Shown here one piece after another: positions 16,920 through 26,491 of a DNA stretch of 64,000 bases (position 1 is the first letter of the stretch; the number at the start of each line of letters is the position of its first letter). The notes beneath the pieces are model-generated. The model did not search any database. It was not told the origin of the DNA and saw only the letters and a list, made by a program, of their open reading frames with translations. This DNA is from Paenibacillus sp. W2I17 (lineage in GTDB: Bacteria > Bacillota > Bacilli > Paenibacillales > Paenibacillaceae). A program made the position numbers and the translations under genes. The stretch spans positions 2,046,001-2,110,000 of the forward strand of contig NZ_JAUSXM010000001.1 of the NCBI RefSeq assembly GCF_030815985.1, in the 5' to 3' direction.

Positions 16920-18200
16920 TTATTCCTCCTTCTCGTCCCGCAAGAAATAAATCGTATCCAGACGGAATTGTTCTGCCGCCTCACGCACATCTTCCTTGCT
17001 AATATGTTCTACCTGAGCCAACAGTTCTTCAGCCGTTCTCTCTTTGCCAGACAACTGTCGATTGAAGTCATAAGCGATCATCTCAAAAGCAGAATCCTGC
17101 ATTTCCTTAAGCAGGTTACGGATCATTGCTTTGGTCTGAGACATTTCCAGATCACTGATTGTACCGCTTTTCATTTCTTCCAGCTGCTGCTTGATGATCG
17201 TGACGGCCTTCTCATAATTAGGGATTTCAATCCCGGATTGAATCGTTGCAATGCCCTTATGTCCGTCATAACGCGAAGACGCGTAATACGCTAGGCTTTC
17301 TTTTTCACGAACATTGACAAACAGTTTGGAATGAGGATAACCACCGAGTATCCCGTTGTACATTAGTGCTGCGGCATACTGAGGATCTCCATAAGTGATA
17401 GATGTACGGAGTCCCATATTGAGTTTTCCCTGACTCACATTCAGTCGCTCAACAACGTTCTCCACTTCCTTATCTCCTCGAACCGCTGCCTGTGTCTGGT
17501 AATCAGAGGAGGACGTTCGATCTACATTGAAATGACGCTGAACAAGGTTCTCGACCTCCTCCAGTGTCGTATCCCCTACCACGTATAAATCCATACTCGC
17601 CTGCTGTAGCCACTCCTGATAAGACGCAGTCAGTGTGTCAGGCTCAATTCCGGGCAGATCCTTTCGCTCACCCAATGGATGAAGACGGTATGGCTCGTTC
17701 TTGCACATTTCCTCGATACTGCGTTCAGCGGCATAGCGCATTTTATCGTTCACGATGGACTCCAGCTTTTTACGAACAGTCTCTCGCTCCGCTTGTACAT
17801 AAGACGTCCTGAAATGTCCTTTCTCCTGTGCAGGTCGTGTAAGAACCTCTCCTAGGAAGGCAAATGAACGATCCAGTAGCTGTTCATCCCCTCCAACAAA
17901 GGAATCATTAATGGTATCCATTCGGAACTGTACAATCTGGTAATCCCCGCGTTTATAAACGTCAAAACCAAAACCTGCTCCATACAGATGCTCCAGTTGC
18001 TCACGAAATTGCGTTGTTTCCGGATATGACTCCGTGCCGCGTCGCAGAACAAAAGGTGTCAGCGCTACTTTGGTTACTGTATCTTCCCGTAAGGGAACTC
18101 CTGCATATAACGATATAGCAAACGTTTTAAAACGTTTAGTTGGAAGCACATGTATACGAAACTCTCTCTTGCTACCTCGTTCGAATCCTGATGTATTCAA
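16920..18200 (-). CDS. ymfF: M16-family peptidase-like protein YmfF, zinc motif lost
   Basis: 426 aa with the same fold as YmfH (N-terminal Peptidase_M16 and M16_C lobes). Where HxxEH should be, it reads FVLRRGTES, so it is very likely non-catalytic and serves as substrate-binding partner. The C-terminal lobe keeps RxxxxLAYY (REKESLAYYASS), typical of the regulatory subunit. TTG start at 18200 with AAAGGGG 9 nt upstream. It is first gene of the ymfF-ymfH-ymfI unit. Confidence 0.93.
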   Translation of the reverse strand: MNTSGFERGSKREFRIHVLPTKRFKTFAISLYAGVPLREDTVTKVALTPFVLRRGTESYPETTQFREQLEHLYGAGFGFDVYKRGDYQIVQFRMDTINDSFVGGDEQLLDRSFAFLGEVLTRPAQEKGHFRTSYVQAERETVRKKLESIVNDKMRYAAERSIEEMCKNEPYRLHPLGERKDLPGIEPDTLTASYQEWLQQASMDLYVVGDTTLEEVENLVQRHFNVDRTSSSDYQTQAAVRGDKEVENVVERLNVSQGKLNMGLRTSITYGDPQYAAALMYNGILGGYPHSKLFVNVREKESLAYYASSRYDGHKGIATIQSGIEIPNYEKAVTIIKQQLEEMKSGTISDLEMSQTKAMIRNLLKEMQDSAFEMIAYDFNRQLSGKERTAEELLAQVEHISKEDVREAAEQFRLDTIYFLRDEKEE

Positions 18201-18279
18201 ATGTCAAAACCCCTTTACGGCGTCATTTATCATGCAATCGTATTAAGCTAAACGTAACAACCATTTTAACCCATTCAAA

Positions 18280-18318
18280 AGGCAAGAAGCAACCGAAGTC
18301 ACGCCTTCTGGTTGCTTC
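18280..18318 (-). terminator. Intrinsic terminator after sleB
   Basis: Arms 18286-18294 and 18310-18318 (GAAGCAACC/GGTTGCTTC), followed on the minus strand by TTGCCTTTTG. Confidence 0.75.
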
Positions 18319-18326
18319 CAACATCA

Positions 18327-19157
18327 TCACATACAAAAGATATGCTGTCCGATTGTTTTCACTTGTGGACGGGTCCAGATCCATTTGGATGTTGCTGTCT
18401 TCGGGTTAAAATAATAGAGACATCCACCGGACGGATCCCATCCATTCAAGGCCTGCTCAACTGCCTTTTTGGCTTGTGCGTTTGGTTCCAGATAGATCTG
18501 TCCGTCCGCTACAGCCGTAAATGCACCTGGTTGAAAAATCACACCAGAAGGTGTACTTGGAAAGCTTGGTGAATTTACGCGATTCAAAATTACTGCTGCG
18601 ACTGCAACCTGACCTTCAAACGGTTCACCCCGGGCTTCACCATATACAGCGTTAGCCATAATCTTGAGTTCATTCTCTGAGAGACCAAGGGCATTGGCAG
18701 ATCCCATATTGTCTTGCTCTTTATCTGCCGTATTGTTGCTACCTCCACCCCCACCTGAGGATTCCTTGTGTAGCGGCGGCTCTGTTGGCGACCATTTGGT
18801 TGACGCATTGTACAGCTTGAGCTTGGTCTCAGCTCCAACCACACCATCTGCCTTCATGCCAAACTCGGATTGAAACCATTTGACGGATTTCAGCGTGCTG
18901 CTGCCAAAATTACTGTCGATTTTACCATTGTAAAATCCCAGGTACTTCAGACGCCCCTGAAGCTCATATACATCCTGACCGTAACTTCCATATTTCACTG
19001 TATTGCTGCTAAACGTAGGCAAGGCCTTTTCTTCTAACTGCTGCGGTGTACGCTCGGCTGAACTTTCAGTTGCTGTATTCCCAGGAAGCAAATAACGAAT
19101 TCCCAATGCGGATATCAGCAAAATAGCAGTGAAAAGCCATAGGTTCATTTTTCGCAT
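18327..19157 (-). CDS. sleB: Spore cortex-lytic enzyme SleB-type cell wall hydrolase
   Basis: 276 aa. An N-terminal hydrophobic signal/anchor (about 5-24), a peptidoglycan-binding domain with the repeat GSYGQDVYELQGRLKYLGFY (about 55-117), a Gly/Ser linker, then the Hydrolase_2 (SleB/CwlJ) catalytic domain with NAVYGEARGEP and AAVILNRV. SleB is a lytic transglycosylase acting on muramic-lactam cortex during germination. It is located between spoIIIE and ymfF, not in the usual sleB-ypeB pair, and no ypeB is seen here, so a paralogue is possible. It has a sigma-G-like promoter and its own terminator. Confidence 0.88.
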   Translation of the reverse strand: MRKMNLWLFTAILLISALGIRYLLPGNTATESSAERTPQQLEEKALPTFSSNTVKYGSYGQDVYELQGRLKYLGFYNGKIDSNFGSSTLKSVKWFQSEFGMKADGVVGAETKLKLYNASTKWSPTEPPLHKESSGGGGGSNNTADKEQDNMGSANALGLSENELKIMANAVYGEARGEPFEGQVAVAAVILNRVNSPSFPSTPSGVIFQPGAFTAVADGQIYLEPNAQAKKAVEQALNGWDPSGGCLYYFNPKTATSKWIWTRPQVKTIGQHIFCM

Positions 19158-19205
19158 CGACTGTGCTCTACCTTTCTCTTGTGGGATTAACAGAATCGCT
19201 AAGGT

Positions 19206-19235
19206 TATTATGACAAGCCTGCTTGTTTCCTATGC
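19206..19235 (-). promoter_or_regulatory. Predicted sigma-G promoter of sleB
   Basis: Minus strand GCATA (19235-19231), 18-bp spacer, CATAATA (19212-19206). This matches the forespore consensus (gyATA, then CATnnTA). Transcription would start about 40 bp before the ATG. Confidence 0.65.
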
Positions 19236-19289
19236 ACCAAATCATCCGATCTTTGGAGTAGATGGCAAAACTTCAGTCTGCTGAGCAAG

Positions 19290-19322
19290 CAAAAAGCCCT
19301 CAACCAATACGGTTGAGGGCTT
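19290..19322 (-). terminator. Intrinsic terminator after spoIIIE
   Basis: Perfect 12-bp arms 19294-19305 and 19311-19322 (AAGCCCTCAACC), 5-base loop, TTTGC following on the minus strand. Confidence 0.85.
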
Positions 19323-19355
19323 AAACGATTCGTTGTAACCATGTTACATGTTACA

Positions 19356-22094
19356 CTACGAGCTTATTTTATTCTGCTGATACTGTTCAAGTGAAACCAG
19401 TACTTCCCTTGGTTTGCTGCCCTCATAAGGACCAATTACACCCCGGGCTTCCATGGAGTCAATTAAACGCGCTGCACGTGTGTAACCAACCCGCATACGA
19501 CGTTGTAACAGGGAGACTGATGCTTGTTTTGCCTCCAAAATAATCTGTACAGCTTGCTCATATAACTCATCCTGTACTTCATCTGCTGCCTGAATGGAAT
19601 CATCCACTTCAGGTACAATGGACTCATCATACTGCGCTTCACCTTGACCACGTACGTAGTTTACAATATTCTCTACTTCTTCATCGCTCATAAAGGCACC
19701 TTGTACACGAACCGGTTTTGATGCGCCCATAGGCATGAACAGCATGTCTCCACGGCCCAACAGTTTCTCAGCCCCACCCATGTCCAGAATCGTTCGGGAA
19801 TCGACTTGAGAGGATACGCCGAAGGCAATCCGCGATGGAATGTTAGCCTTGATTACCCCGGTAATAACGTCAACAGAAGGACGTTGTGTGGCTATAATCA
19901 GATGGATTCCGGCTGCACGAGCCATCTGAGCGAGTCGTGCAATGGCATCCTCCACATCTCCGGCTGCAACCATCATCAGATCTGCAAGCTCATCCACAAT
20001 GACAACGATATAAGGCAGAACAGCCGCAGGATTATCTTTCATCAGATTATTGTAGCCCTCGACGTTACGCGTGCCTGATTTGGAAAACAGTTCATATCGT
20101 TTCTCCATCTCAACCACAATCTTTTTGAGAGCAAGTGACGCTCGTTTAGGATCAGTTACTACTGGTGCCATCAGATGTGGAATTCCGTTATATACGTTTA
20201 ACTCAACCATCTTGGGATCGACCATCAGGAACTTCACTTCATCCGGCTTGGCTTTGTACAATATGCTGGTAATAATTCCGTTAATACACACCGACTTACC
20301 GGAACCTGTAGCACCCGCGACCAGCAAATGGGGCATACGAGCCAAGTTACCAATGATCGTCTGTCCGGAGATATCTCGGCCAAATGCAATGGTCACTTTG
20401 GATTCTGCATCCTGGAACGTTGCCGTCTCCATTACTTCACGCATCGTTACAACCGACACCTCGCCATTAGGTACCTCTATACCTATAGCGGACTTCCCGG
20501 GAATCGGTGCTTCCATCCGAATATCCTTTGCCGCCAGAGCCAACGCGATATCATCAGTTAGGCTGACAATCCTGCTGACCTTAACACCAATATCAGGCTG
20601 AATTTCATACCTTGTAACGGCAGGGCCCCGGACCACTTCAAGCACCTTGGCGCGAACACCGAAACTCTCCAGTGTAGCTTCCAGCTTGCGTGCTGTCTGC
20701 ATATAATCCTTCTGGTCACCCGCCTTGCCCCCATTGTTTGGCTTGGCAAGGAGACGGAATGACGGCAGCTTGTACGGCTTAGGAGGTGGCGGTGGTGGTT
20801 TCACCGGTTGTGTGTCCTGCCCTTCAGGAGTAGGAGTATCTGTTCCCTGCATTGCATCATTAGGTACTTCTTCTCCACTCTGAATCTCATCCACAGCATT
20901 CAACCCGTTCGTACCCGCATCGGATGCAGACCACTCTGTCTCTACCAGTTCATCCGTTATTTTAATGGCATGCTCGCCCTGTTGTACTACGTTTGGATCG
21001 GCCAGATCATCCGGGAACGGATAAGCATCGTCCAGATCATCTTCAATGCTTGCCTCTTCTGCTCTAACGTGCTCGAAAAAGTCTCGAATGATCGGCGCTG
21101 AGTTAGGTTTAGCCTGAACAGGAACACGTGATGAAGCTGATTTGTTCGCTACGTCTTCGGTCGCATCCTGCCACGCCTCTACATTGTGATCTTGTTCGGC
21201 GCGGTACACAGTCTGTTCTGTTTCTGCCGAATCGACCTCATCCATTTCACGTCCTGATGTCGCCTGTTCACGATTAGCTCCCCATTTCCCGAAAAGTTGG
21301 AAGAATATTGGCGCTTTTCGTTTTGGCAGATGCTGTTCCTCTAATTCATCCTCATACTCGTCTTCGTCATCTTCAACAGGAACAGGCACCACTTTACGAG
21401 CGTTACCTTTCTTCCTTCCATCAGATGCCGAAGCAGAACGTGCAGAGGGCCTCGACTCCAGCTTCTTGTACATCGAACTCCCGGCATCCCAGATCTTGGT
21501 TCGGAATATTCGAATCAGATCCACATAAGATAGACTCGTAATCAGCATAAAACTGATGATAAACATGACAATCATGATGAGTCTCGCCCCAAGGCTGCCG
21601 AACAGCCACAGGAAAAGAGCAAATTGTCCAGCTCCGAGATAACCACCGCTGATGTCCTTGTTAAGCATGGAGTCCCTCTCCCCTGGCGCAGCAGGGGTTA
21701 GCAACTCGGTTTGCATATCATTATGTACCTGCGTAATCACAGCACCAGGCTCAAGCGCACCAACCGGAATGAGCTTCTGGTGCATTGCAGAGACAGTACT
21801 CATCAAGGTTAAGGCAAAGACCAGCAAAACAAGTCCTGTCTTGCGTGTGGTCCAGCCACTCGGCCATTTCCGGTGAATCATCACCATGAGACCATAATAA
21901 ATACCAACAAGTGGAATCGCAAAATAAAACTTACCAAGCATCAGTCCGAACATCTTGGAAAGCGAACGTCCAACGGTGGCTTCACCCGATAATGCTATGA
22001 CAGCAAGGGTAATAAGCACAATCCCGTAAATTTCATATTTTAAAACGCCACTAAAACCAGCGCCCTTTTTTTTCCTCTTTTTTCTTCTGGCCAA
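19356..22094 (-). CDS. spoIIIE: DNA translocase SpoIIIE/FtsK
   Basis: Pumps the chromosome into the forespore and clears DNA from septa. 912 aa, longer than the 789 aa of B. subtilis because of an acidic/Pro-rich linker. Layout: four transmembrane helices (about 15-200), a charged linker (about 220-460, with a run of prolines near 425), the motor with Walker A GATGSGKS (594-601), Walker [11 protein letters not shown], and a winged-helix gamma domain ([21 protein letters not shown]) that reads SRS sites. The TTG start has GGGGGTGA 7 nt upstream. Own extended -10 promoter; strong terminator behind. Confidence 0.97.
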   Translation of the reverse strand: MARRKKRKKKGAGFSGVLKYEIYGIVLITLAVIALSGEATVGRSLSKMFGLMLGKFYFAIPLVGIYYGLMVMIHRKWPSGWTTRKTGLVLLVFALTLMSTVSAMHQKLIPVGALEPGAVITQVHNDMQTELLTPAAPGERDSMLNKDISGGYLGAGQFALFLWLFGSLGARLIMIVMFIISFMLITSLSYVDLIRIFRTKIWDAGSSMYKKLESRPSARSASASDGRKKGNARKVVPVPVEDDEDEYEDELEEQHLPKRKAPIFFQLFGKWGANREQATSGREMDEVDSAETEQTVYRAEQDHNVEAWQDATEDVANKSASSRVPVQAKPNSAPIIRDFFEHVRAEEASIEDDLDDAYPFPDDLADPNVVQQGEHAIKITDELVETEWSASDAGTNGLNAVDEIQSGEEVPNDAMQGTDTPTPEGQDTQPVKPPPPPPKPYKLPSFRLLAKPNNGGKAGDQKDYMQTARKLEATLESFGVRAKVLEVVRGPAVTRYEIQPDIGVKVSRIVSLTDDIALALAAKDIRMEAPIPGKSAIGIEVPNGEVSVVTMREVMETATFQDAESKVTIAFGRDISGQTIIGNLARMPHLLVAGATGSGKSVCINGIITSILYKAKPDEVKFLMVDPKMVELNVYNGIPHLMAPVVTDPKRASLALKKIVVEMEKRYELFSKSGTRNVEGYNNLMKDNPAAVLPYIVVIVDELADLMMVAAGDVEDAIARLAQMARAAGIHLIIATQRPSVDVITGVIKANIPSRIAFGVSSQVDSRTILDMGGAEKLLGRGDMLFMPMGASKPVRVQGAFMSDEEVENIVNYVRGQGEAQYDESIVPEVDDSIQAADEVQDELYEQAVQIILEAKQASVSLLQRRMRVGYTRAARLIDSMEARGVIGPYEGSKPREVLVSLEQYQQNKISS

Positions 22095-22117
22095 AATCAG
22101 GTCACCCCCAGAAGAAT

Positions 22118-22126
22118 ATTATACCA
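22118..22126 (-). promoter_or_regulatory. Extended -10 promoter of spoIIIE
   Basis: Minus strand TGGTATAAT (22126-22118), a TGn-TATAAT extended -10, with no good -35. The leader would be only about 17 nt. Confidence 0.5.
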
Positions 22127-22184
22127 TACAAATATAATCCGTACATATGTTCTTTTTCTGCTCAATTTGTCTGAATTCGTCGCG

Positions 22185-22415
22185 TTATGCTGATCCCAAG
22201 TTACCCGAAAGCGGAATGGTCGAACCGGGCATATTGGCAGGATTGAGATAGGCTTCAAGTGGACAATCCAGCAAACGTACGATAACGGCTTCATTGTCAT
22301 TAACAGGTCTCACCTGCATCAATAAACCATTCATCTTGATCTCCTTTGTATCTTCGCCCTCTTTCCACATTCCCGACCAGAGTTGTTCCGGGGGCATCAC
22401 TGTATATAATGTCAT
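22185..22415 (-). CDS. ylzJ: YlzJ-like protein
   Basis: 76-aa soluble protein of the YlzJ family ([13 protein letters not shown] start, [13 protein letters not shown] core). The function is unknown. The start overlaps the tepA stop by 4 bases, so the two are translationally coupled. The tepA-ylzJ pair next to spoIIIE is conserved in Bacillales. Confidence 0.92.
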   Translation of the reverse strand: MTLYTVMPPEQLWSGMWKEGEDTKEIKMNGLLMQVRPVNDNEAVIVRLLDCPLEAYLNPANMPGSTIPLSGNLGSA

Positions 22416-23185
22416 TGGGTATAACCTCCCGCTTGCAGAGTCTGTCTCTTGTCTCCTATGAGCTGATTTAACTGAGCAATAGCCTGCCCAATTCCGCCTA
22501 CTGCATCCATCAATCCATATTTCACTGCATCTGCGCTTCCTACAGCTGTACCAATATCCCGATTTAGCTCACCGGTCTTAAACATTAGTTCTTTGAACAT
22601 CTCTTCAGAGATATTCGAATGCGAAGTCACGAACCGAACAACCCTCTCCTGCATTTTTTCCATATACTCAAACGTTTGAGGTACACCAATGACAAGGCCG
22701 TTCATCCGAATCGGATGGATCGTCATCGTTGCACTTCCCGCAATCAGGGAATATGTTGAAGCTACAGCAATCGGTACTCCAATGCTATGCCCGCCTCCAA
22801 TGACCACAGTAACCGTAGGTTTGCTTAGAGAAGCAATCATCTCTGCAATGGCCAGACCCGCCTCTACATCTCCACCTACCGTGTTCAAAATGATCAGTAT
22901 ACCTTCAATACGCTGATTCTGTTCTGCGGCCACCAGCTGTGGAATGATATGCTCATACTTTGTTGTTTTATTTTGTGGCGGCAAAATCAAATGCCCTTCG
23001 ACCTGTCCAATAATGGTCATACAGAAAATATTCGATTCACCTGCAGGCGACTGTGTCTGCCCAAATTGCTGAATAGTCTCTGTCACGGGAGAGATGGCCT
23101 TGTCCTCCTGAATCGGAATCTCCGGTGCTTCAACTTCCGGTTGATTGGATCTTGACGCCTGTTTGCCATTCATACGTTCATTCAT
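22412..23185 (-). CDS. tepA: ClpP-like serine protease TepA
   Basis: 257-aa ClpP-fold protease (translocation-enhancing protein), cytoplasmic or membrane-associated. The nucleophile region is [14 protein letters not shown], and [19 protein letters not shown] and TIHPIR follow family patterns. The ATG at 23185 (MNERMNG) has AAGGGG 9 nt upstream; an ATG 27 bases earlier has no RBS and encodes the RBS itself. The N-terminal 50 residues are disordered and acidic. In B. subtilis TepA has been linked to protein secretion and to degradation of spore SASP proteins. Confidence 0.93.
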   Translation of the reverse strand: MNERMNGKQASRSNQPEVEAPEIPIQEDKAISPVTETIQQFGQTQSPAGESNIFCMTIIGQVEGHLILPPQNKTTKYEHIIPQLVAAEQNQRIEGILIILNTVGGDVEAGLAIAEMIASLSKPTVTVVIGGGHSIGVPIAVASTYSLIAGSATMTIHPIRMNGLVIGVPQTFEYMEKMQERVVRFVTSHSNISEEMFKELMFKTGELNRDIGTAVGSADAVKYGLMDAVGGIGQAIAQLNQLIGDKRQTLQAGGYTQ

Positions 23186-23312
23186 TTCAATAATCCCCTT
23201 CTCCAGAAACATTAATGTATTTCCTTAGTATGGGGATTTTTCCAACCGCCTTATACCCGTTACATCAAATTGCTTCACATATTGACCCTATTGCAGTTCT
23301 TCCTGAAAACGC

Positions 23313-23366
23313 AAAAAAGCCCCTTCTCTACGAGGAACCGTCCAATATTACTCGTAGAGAAGGGGC
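23313..23366 (-). terminator. Very strong intrinsic terminator after rnjB
   Basis: Perfect 16-bp arms 23319-23334 and 23351-23366 (GCCCCTTCTCTACGAG), 16-base loop, TTTTTTGCGTTTT on the minus strand. Confidence 0.92.
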
Positions 23367-23404
23367 GACTGTGTGCCTGAATATATGTTTTTGTTTAGCT
23401 TATT

Positions 23405-25088
23405 TTAAACTTCCATAATGATTGGCAAAATCATCGGTCTACGACGAGTTTGCTCATACAGGAAGCGTCCCAGTGCATCTTTAACATTTGTTTTGAGTGA
23501 AGCCCACTCGTTAACGTTCTCACTCATCAACTTCTGCAATGTGCTGCTAACGATCCGGTTGGCCTCATCCAGTAGTCCTTCCGATTCACGTACATACACA
23601 AATCCGCGAGAGATGATGTCAGGACCGGAAACAATTTTTCCATCCTGTTTGCTCAGTGTTACCACAACAACAAGGATACCATCTTGTGACAACAATTTGC
23701 GGTCACGAAGTACAATGTTACCCACATCGCCTACACCCAAGCCGTCGATCAACACATTACCTGCAGTAACTTTACCTGCTCTACGTGCTGCTCCACCTTG
23801 AATTTCAATCACTTCACCGATATCCGTGATGAAAATGTTCTCAGGTTCTACCCCTACAGATTCAGCAAGAACCGCGTGGCGACGCTGCATACGGAATTCA
23901 CCGTGAATTGGCAAGAAGAATTTCGGTTTCATCAGGTTGAGCATCAGTTTCAGCTCTTCCTGGCTACCGTGACCAGATACGTGGACACCACTCACTGTTA
24001 GCACCGCTGTAATGCACGTTAGCACCCAGACGGAACAGTTCATCAATCGTACGGCCTACATATTTTTCATTACCTGGAACCGGTGTTGCTGCGATAATGA
24101 CGGTGTCACCTGGCAGGATGTCCACTTTACGGTGTGTGGAACGAGCCATACGTGTCAGTGCTGACATTGGCTCTCCTTGACTTCCTGTGCAGAGAATCAC
24201 GACACGATCAGCTGCCATCTTGCCTACTTCTTCAGGTTCAATGATCATGCCATCCGGAATCTCAAGATAACCCAGTTCTGAAGCAATACCAACCACATTC
24301 ACCATGCTGCGTCCGATAACTGCAACTTTACGTCCAGTCACTTCTGCTGCATTGATCACTTGTTGGATACGGTGTACGTTGGAAGCAAATGTCGCTACAA
24401 CAACACGTTGACTAGCTTTACGGAAGATATCTTCCAGAACGATACCCACATTTTTCTCCGATGGTGTGAATCCAGGTTTCTCAGCGTTTGTACTGTCGGA
24501 CAACAGTGCTAAAACGCCATTTGTTCCGATCTGTGCCATACGCTGAAGATCTGCATATTGACCATTGACTGGAGTATGATCGAATTTGAAGTCACCTGTG
24601 TGAACAACTGCACCTTCCGGTGTTTCGACACATACACCAACTGAATCCGGAATACTATGGTTAGTAGCGAAGAACGATGCTTTCAGAACAGATCCAAGTT
24701 GGATCTCGGAATCAGCATCAATCAGAATACGTTTTGTTTCACCCAGCAAATTCGCTTCTTTCAACTTGTTTTCTACAAGTCCAAGCGTAAGTCTTGTTCC
24801 GTATACAGGAACATTCAGATGTTTGAGAACATATGGCAGACCACCAATGTGATCCTCATGTCCGTGAGTAAGAATGATTCCTCTTACTTTGTCACGGTTC
24901 TCAGTCAGGTAAGAAATGTCAGGGATGACAATATCAATACCAAGCATATCTTCTTCCGGGAATTTAAGACCAGCATCTACGACTACAATGTCGTTGGCGT
25001 ATTGGATGACGTACATATTTTTACCAATCTCGCCTACGCCGCCCAAAGCAAAAATCATCAGTTTATCGTTATTATTTTTCTTAGACAA
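23405..25088 (-). pseudogene. rnjB: Ribonuclease J (RnjB position), frame broken by a 4-bp duplication
   Basis: Metallo-beta-lactamase/beta-CASP 5' exo- and endoribonuclease. The TTG start (AGGAGG 11 nt upstream) gives MSKKNNNDKLMIFALGG, with the zinc motif THGHEDH (74-80). At 23989-23996 the minus strand reads AGTGAGTG. Removing one AGTG restores GANSGVHVSGHGSQEEL and a 559-aa RNase J. As read, the protein ends after about 374 residues, losing part of the beta-CASP region with its SGHGS motif and the whole C-terminal domain. Gene order (dapA-rnjB-tepA) equates it to B. subtilis rnjB, which is dispensable. A real mutation is therefore possible, though assembly error is not excluded. Confidence 0.9.
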
Positions 25089-25371
25089 ATGAATCTAAAC
25101 CTCCTATGGTAGTTGGACGTCGTACCTTATTATTTATTGTAAGTTAAGAAAAGTAGTCCATACATCACATACCCACCTATCGGGATGAATGCAAAAGAAC
25201 ACCTTTATTCACGATATTTGGAAGAAGTTCTTCGAAGTTATTCCCTTTGACCAACAAGTTGGATTTGAAAATTCCCTCTTAGCCGTTCCTTCCTTTTTCA
25301 CCGCAAAGCTGCACCACGAAACGATGTCGCTTTCAATTTCAAAAAAATACCGCACCCAGTCACTTGACATC
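25089..25371 (-). promoter_or_regulatory. Long 5' leader of rnjB
   Basis: About 275 nt between the predicted promoter and the TTG start. It includes AACTTCGAAGAACTTCTTCC, which can form a small hairpin, but no recognised riboswitch or supported ORF. Confidence 0.3.
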
Positions 25372-25401
25372 ATTATACATGATTAAAAACAAAAAAAACA
25401 A
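25372..25401 (-). promoter_or_regulatory. Predicted sigma-A promoter of rnjB
   Basis: Minus strand TTGTTT (25401-25396), 18-bp T-rich spacer, TATAAT (25377-25372). Confidence 0.55.
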
Positions 25402-25463
25402 GTCACTCTATCGTTAACCTGTAGGTTTCCCTTTAGCAGTGGAAAAGAAACCTCACATTACTC

Positions 25464-25508
25464 GTAAAAAAAAGAACCGCAGCCTCTACGAAGAGGAGCG
25501 GTTCTTTT
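25464..25508 (-). terminator. Intrinsic terminator after dapA
   Basis: Arms 25471-25480 and 25498-25507 (AAAGAACCGC), inner CCTCT/AGAGG stem, followed by a run of T residues on the minus strand. Confidence 0.9.
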
Positions 25509-25565
25509 GCTGATCTGAAGGATATTCCCACGATTAATAAAATAGTCCATATACAACCAAAATGA

Positions 25566-26444
25566 TTACAAATTAAGCAAACCTTTGATATAAACTTGCT
25601 CCTCTTCCGTTGGCGGAATAAGGGGCAACCGTACGGAACCAACGTCTAGACCACGCAATGTCAGCGCATATTTCACCGCTACGGGGTTTGGAAGAGGCTG
25701 TGGACACTCAAACAGGCCTTTGAACACCGGGAACAACTGCTGATGAATCTGAGCAGCCTGAAGAGGTGCTCCGCCATAGAAGGCGTCAATCATTTTCTTC
25801 ATTTCTGCCCCTACGACATGACTGGCCACGCTGACAATTCCATGTGCTCCAACCGCAATCGCTGGTAAGCCTGAAGCATCGTCACCGGAATAAACTCTGA
25901 AATTCTCTGGAGCACTTGCTGCAATCAGCGTAACCTGCTCCATAGACGCACATTCCTTCGTAGCGACGATGTTAGGAATCTGTGCAAGACGAAGCGTTGT
26001 CTCTGCTGACAGGCTGGTTACTGTACGCCCAGGCACGTTGTAGAGCATAATGGGCAGCTTGGTGGAGCCTGCAATCGCTTCAAAATGTTTGAACAAACCT
26101 TCTTGGCTAGGTTTGTTGTAGTACGGAACAACCAACAAAATGCCATCCACTCCGGCACGTTCAGCTTCCTGTGTCAAATGGATGGAATGTGCCGTGTTAT
26201 TGCTTCCCGTTCCGGCTATAATTTTGCACCGACCGGCCGCATGTTTCACTGCAAATTCGAATAATTGAACTTTCTCAGTATCACTAAGTGTTGGAGACTC
26301 CCCTGTTGTTCCAGAAACCACAAGTGTCTCCGACTTTTGATCTGCAATCAGATAGTCGATTAGACGTGCCGTTTCCTCCCAATGAATCTCTCCTTGTTCA
26401 TTGAACGGAGTGACCATTGCTGTAATCAATCTTCCAAAGTCCAA
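25566..26444 (-). CDS. dapA: 4-hydroxy-tetrahydrodipicolinate synthase
   Basis: Condenses pyruvate with aspartate semialdehyde in lysine/diaminopimelate and dipicolinate synthesis. 292 aa, normal length. Pyruvate-binding GTTGES (45-50), catalytic Tyr135 in MLYNVPGR and Schiff-base Lys163 in ATKECAS are present. TTG start with AGGAGG 7 nt upstream. Lies 47 bp after dapG, probably one transcript. The product feeds DpaAB, whose genes lie upstream in the same cluster. Confidence 0.97.
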   Translation of the reverse strand: MDFGRLITAMVTPFNEQGEIHWEETARLIDYLIADQKSETLVVSGTTGESPTLSDTEKVQLFEFAVKHAAGRCKIIAGTGSNNTAHSIHLTQEAERAGVDGILLVVPYYNKPSQEGLFKHFEAIAGSTKLPIMLYNVPGRTVTSLSAETTLRLAQIPNIVATKECASMEQVTLIAASAPENFRVYSGDDASGLPAIAVGAHGIVSVASHVVGAEMKKMIDAFYGGAPLQAAQIHQQLFPVFKGLFECPQPLPNPVAVKYALTLRGLDVGSVRLPLIPPTEEEQVYIKGLLNL

Positions 26445-26491
26445 TTCGATTCCTCCTTCAAAACAGGTTTGGCTCCTCTAACTTCAGTTAT

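Noticed and set aside
25089..25400. Possible T-box or lysine riboswitch near dapA/rnjB
   Set aside because: The leader precedes rnjB, not a biosynthetic gene, and I could not find a T-box sequence or conserved lysine-riboswitch core.
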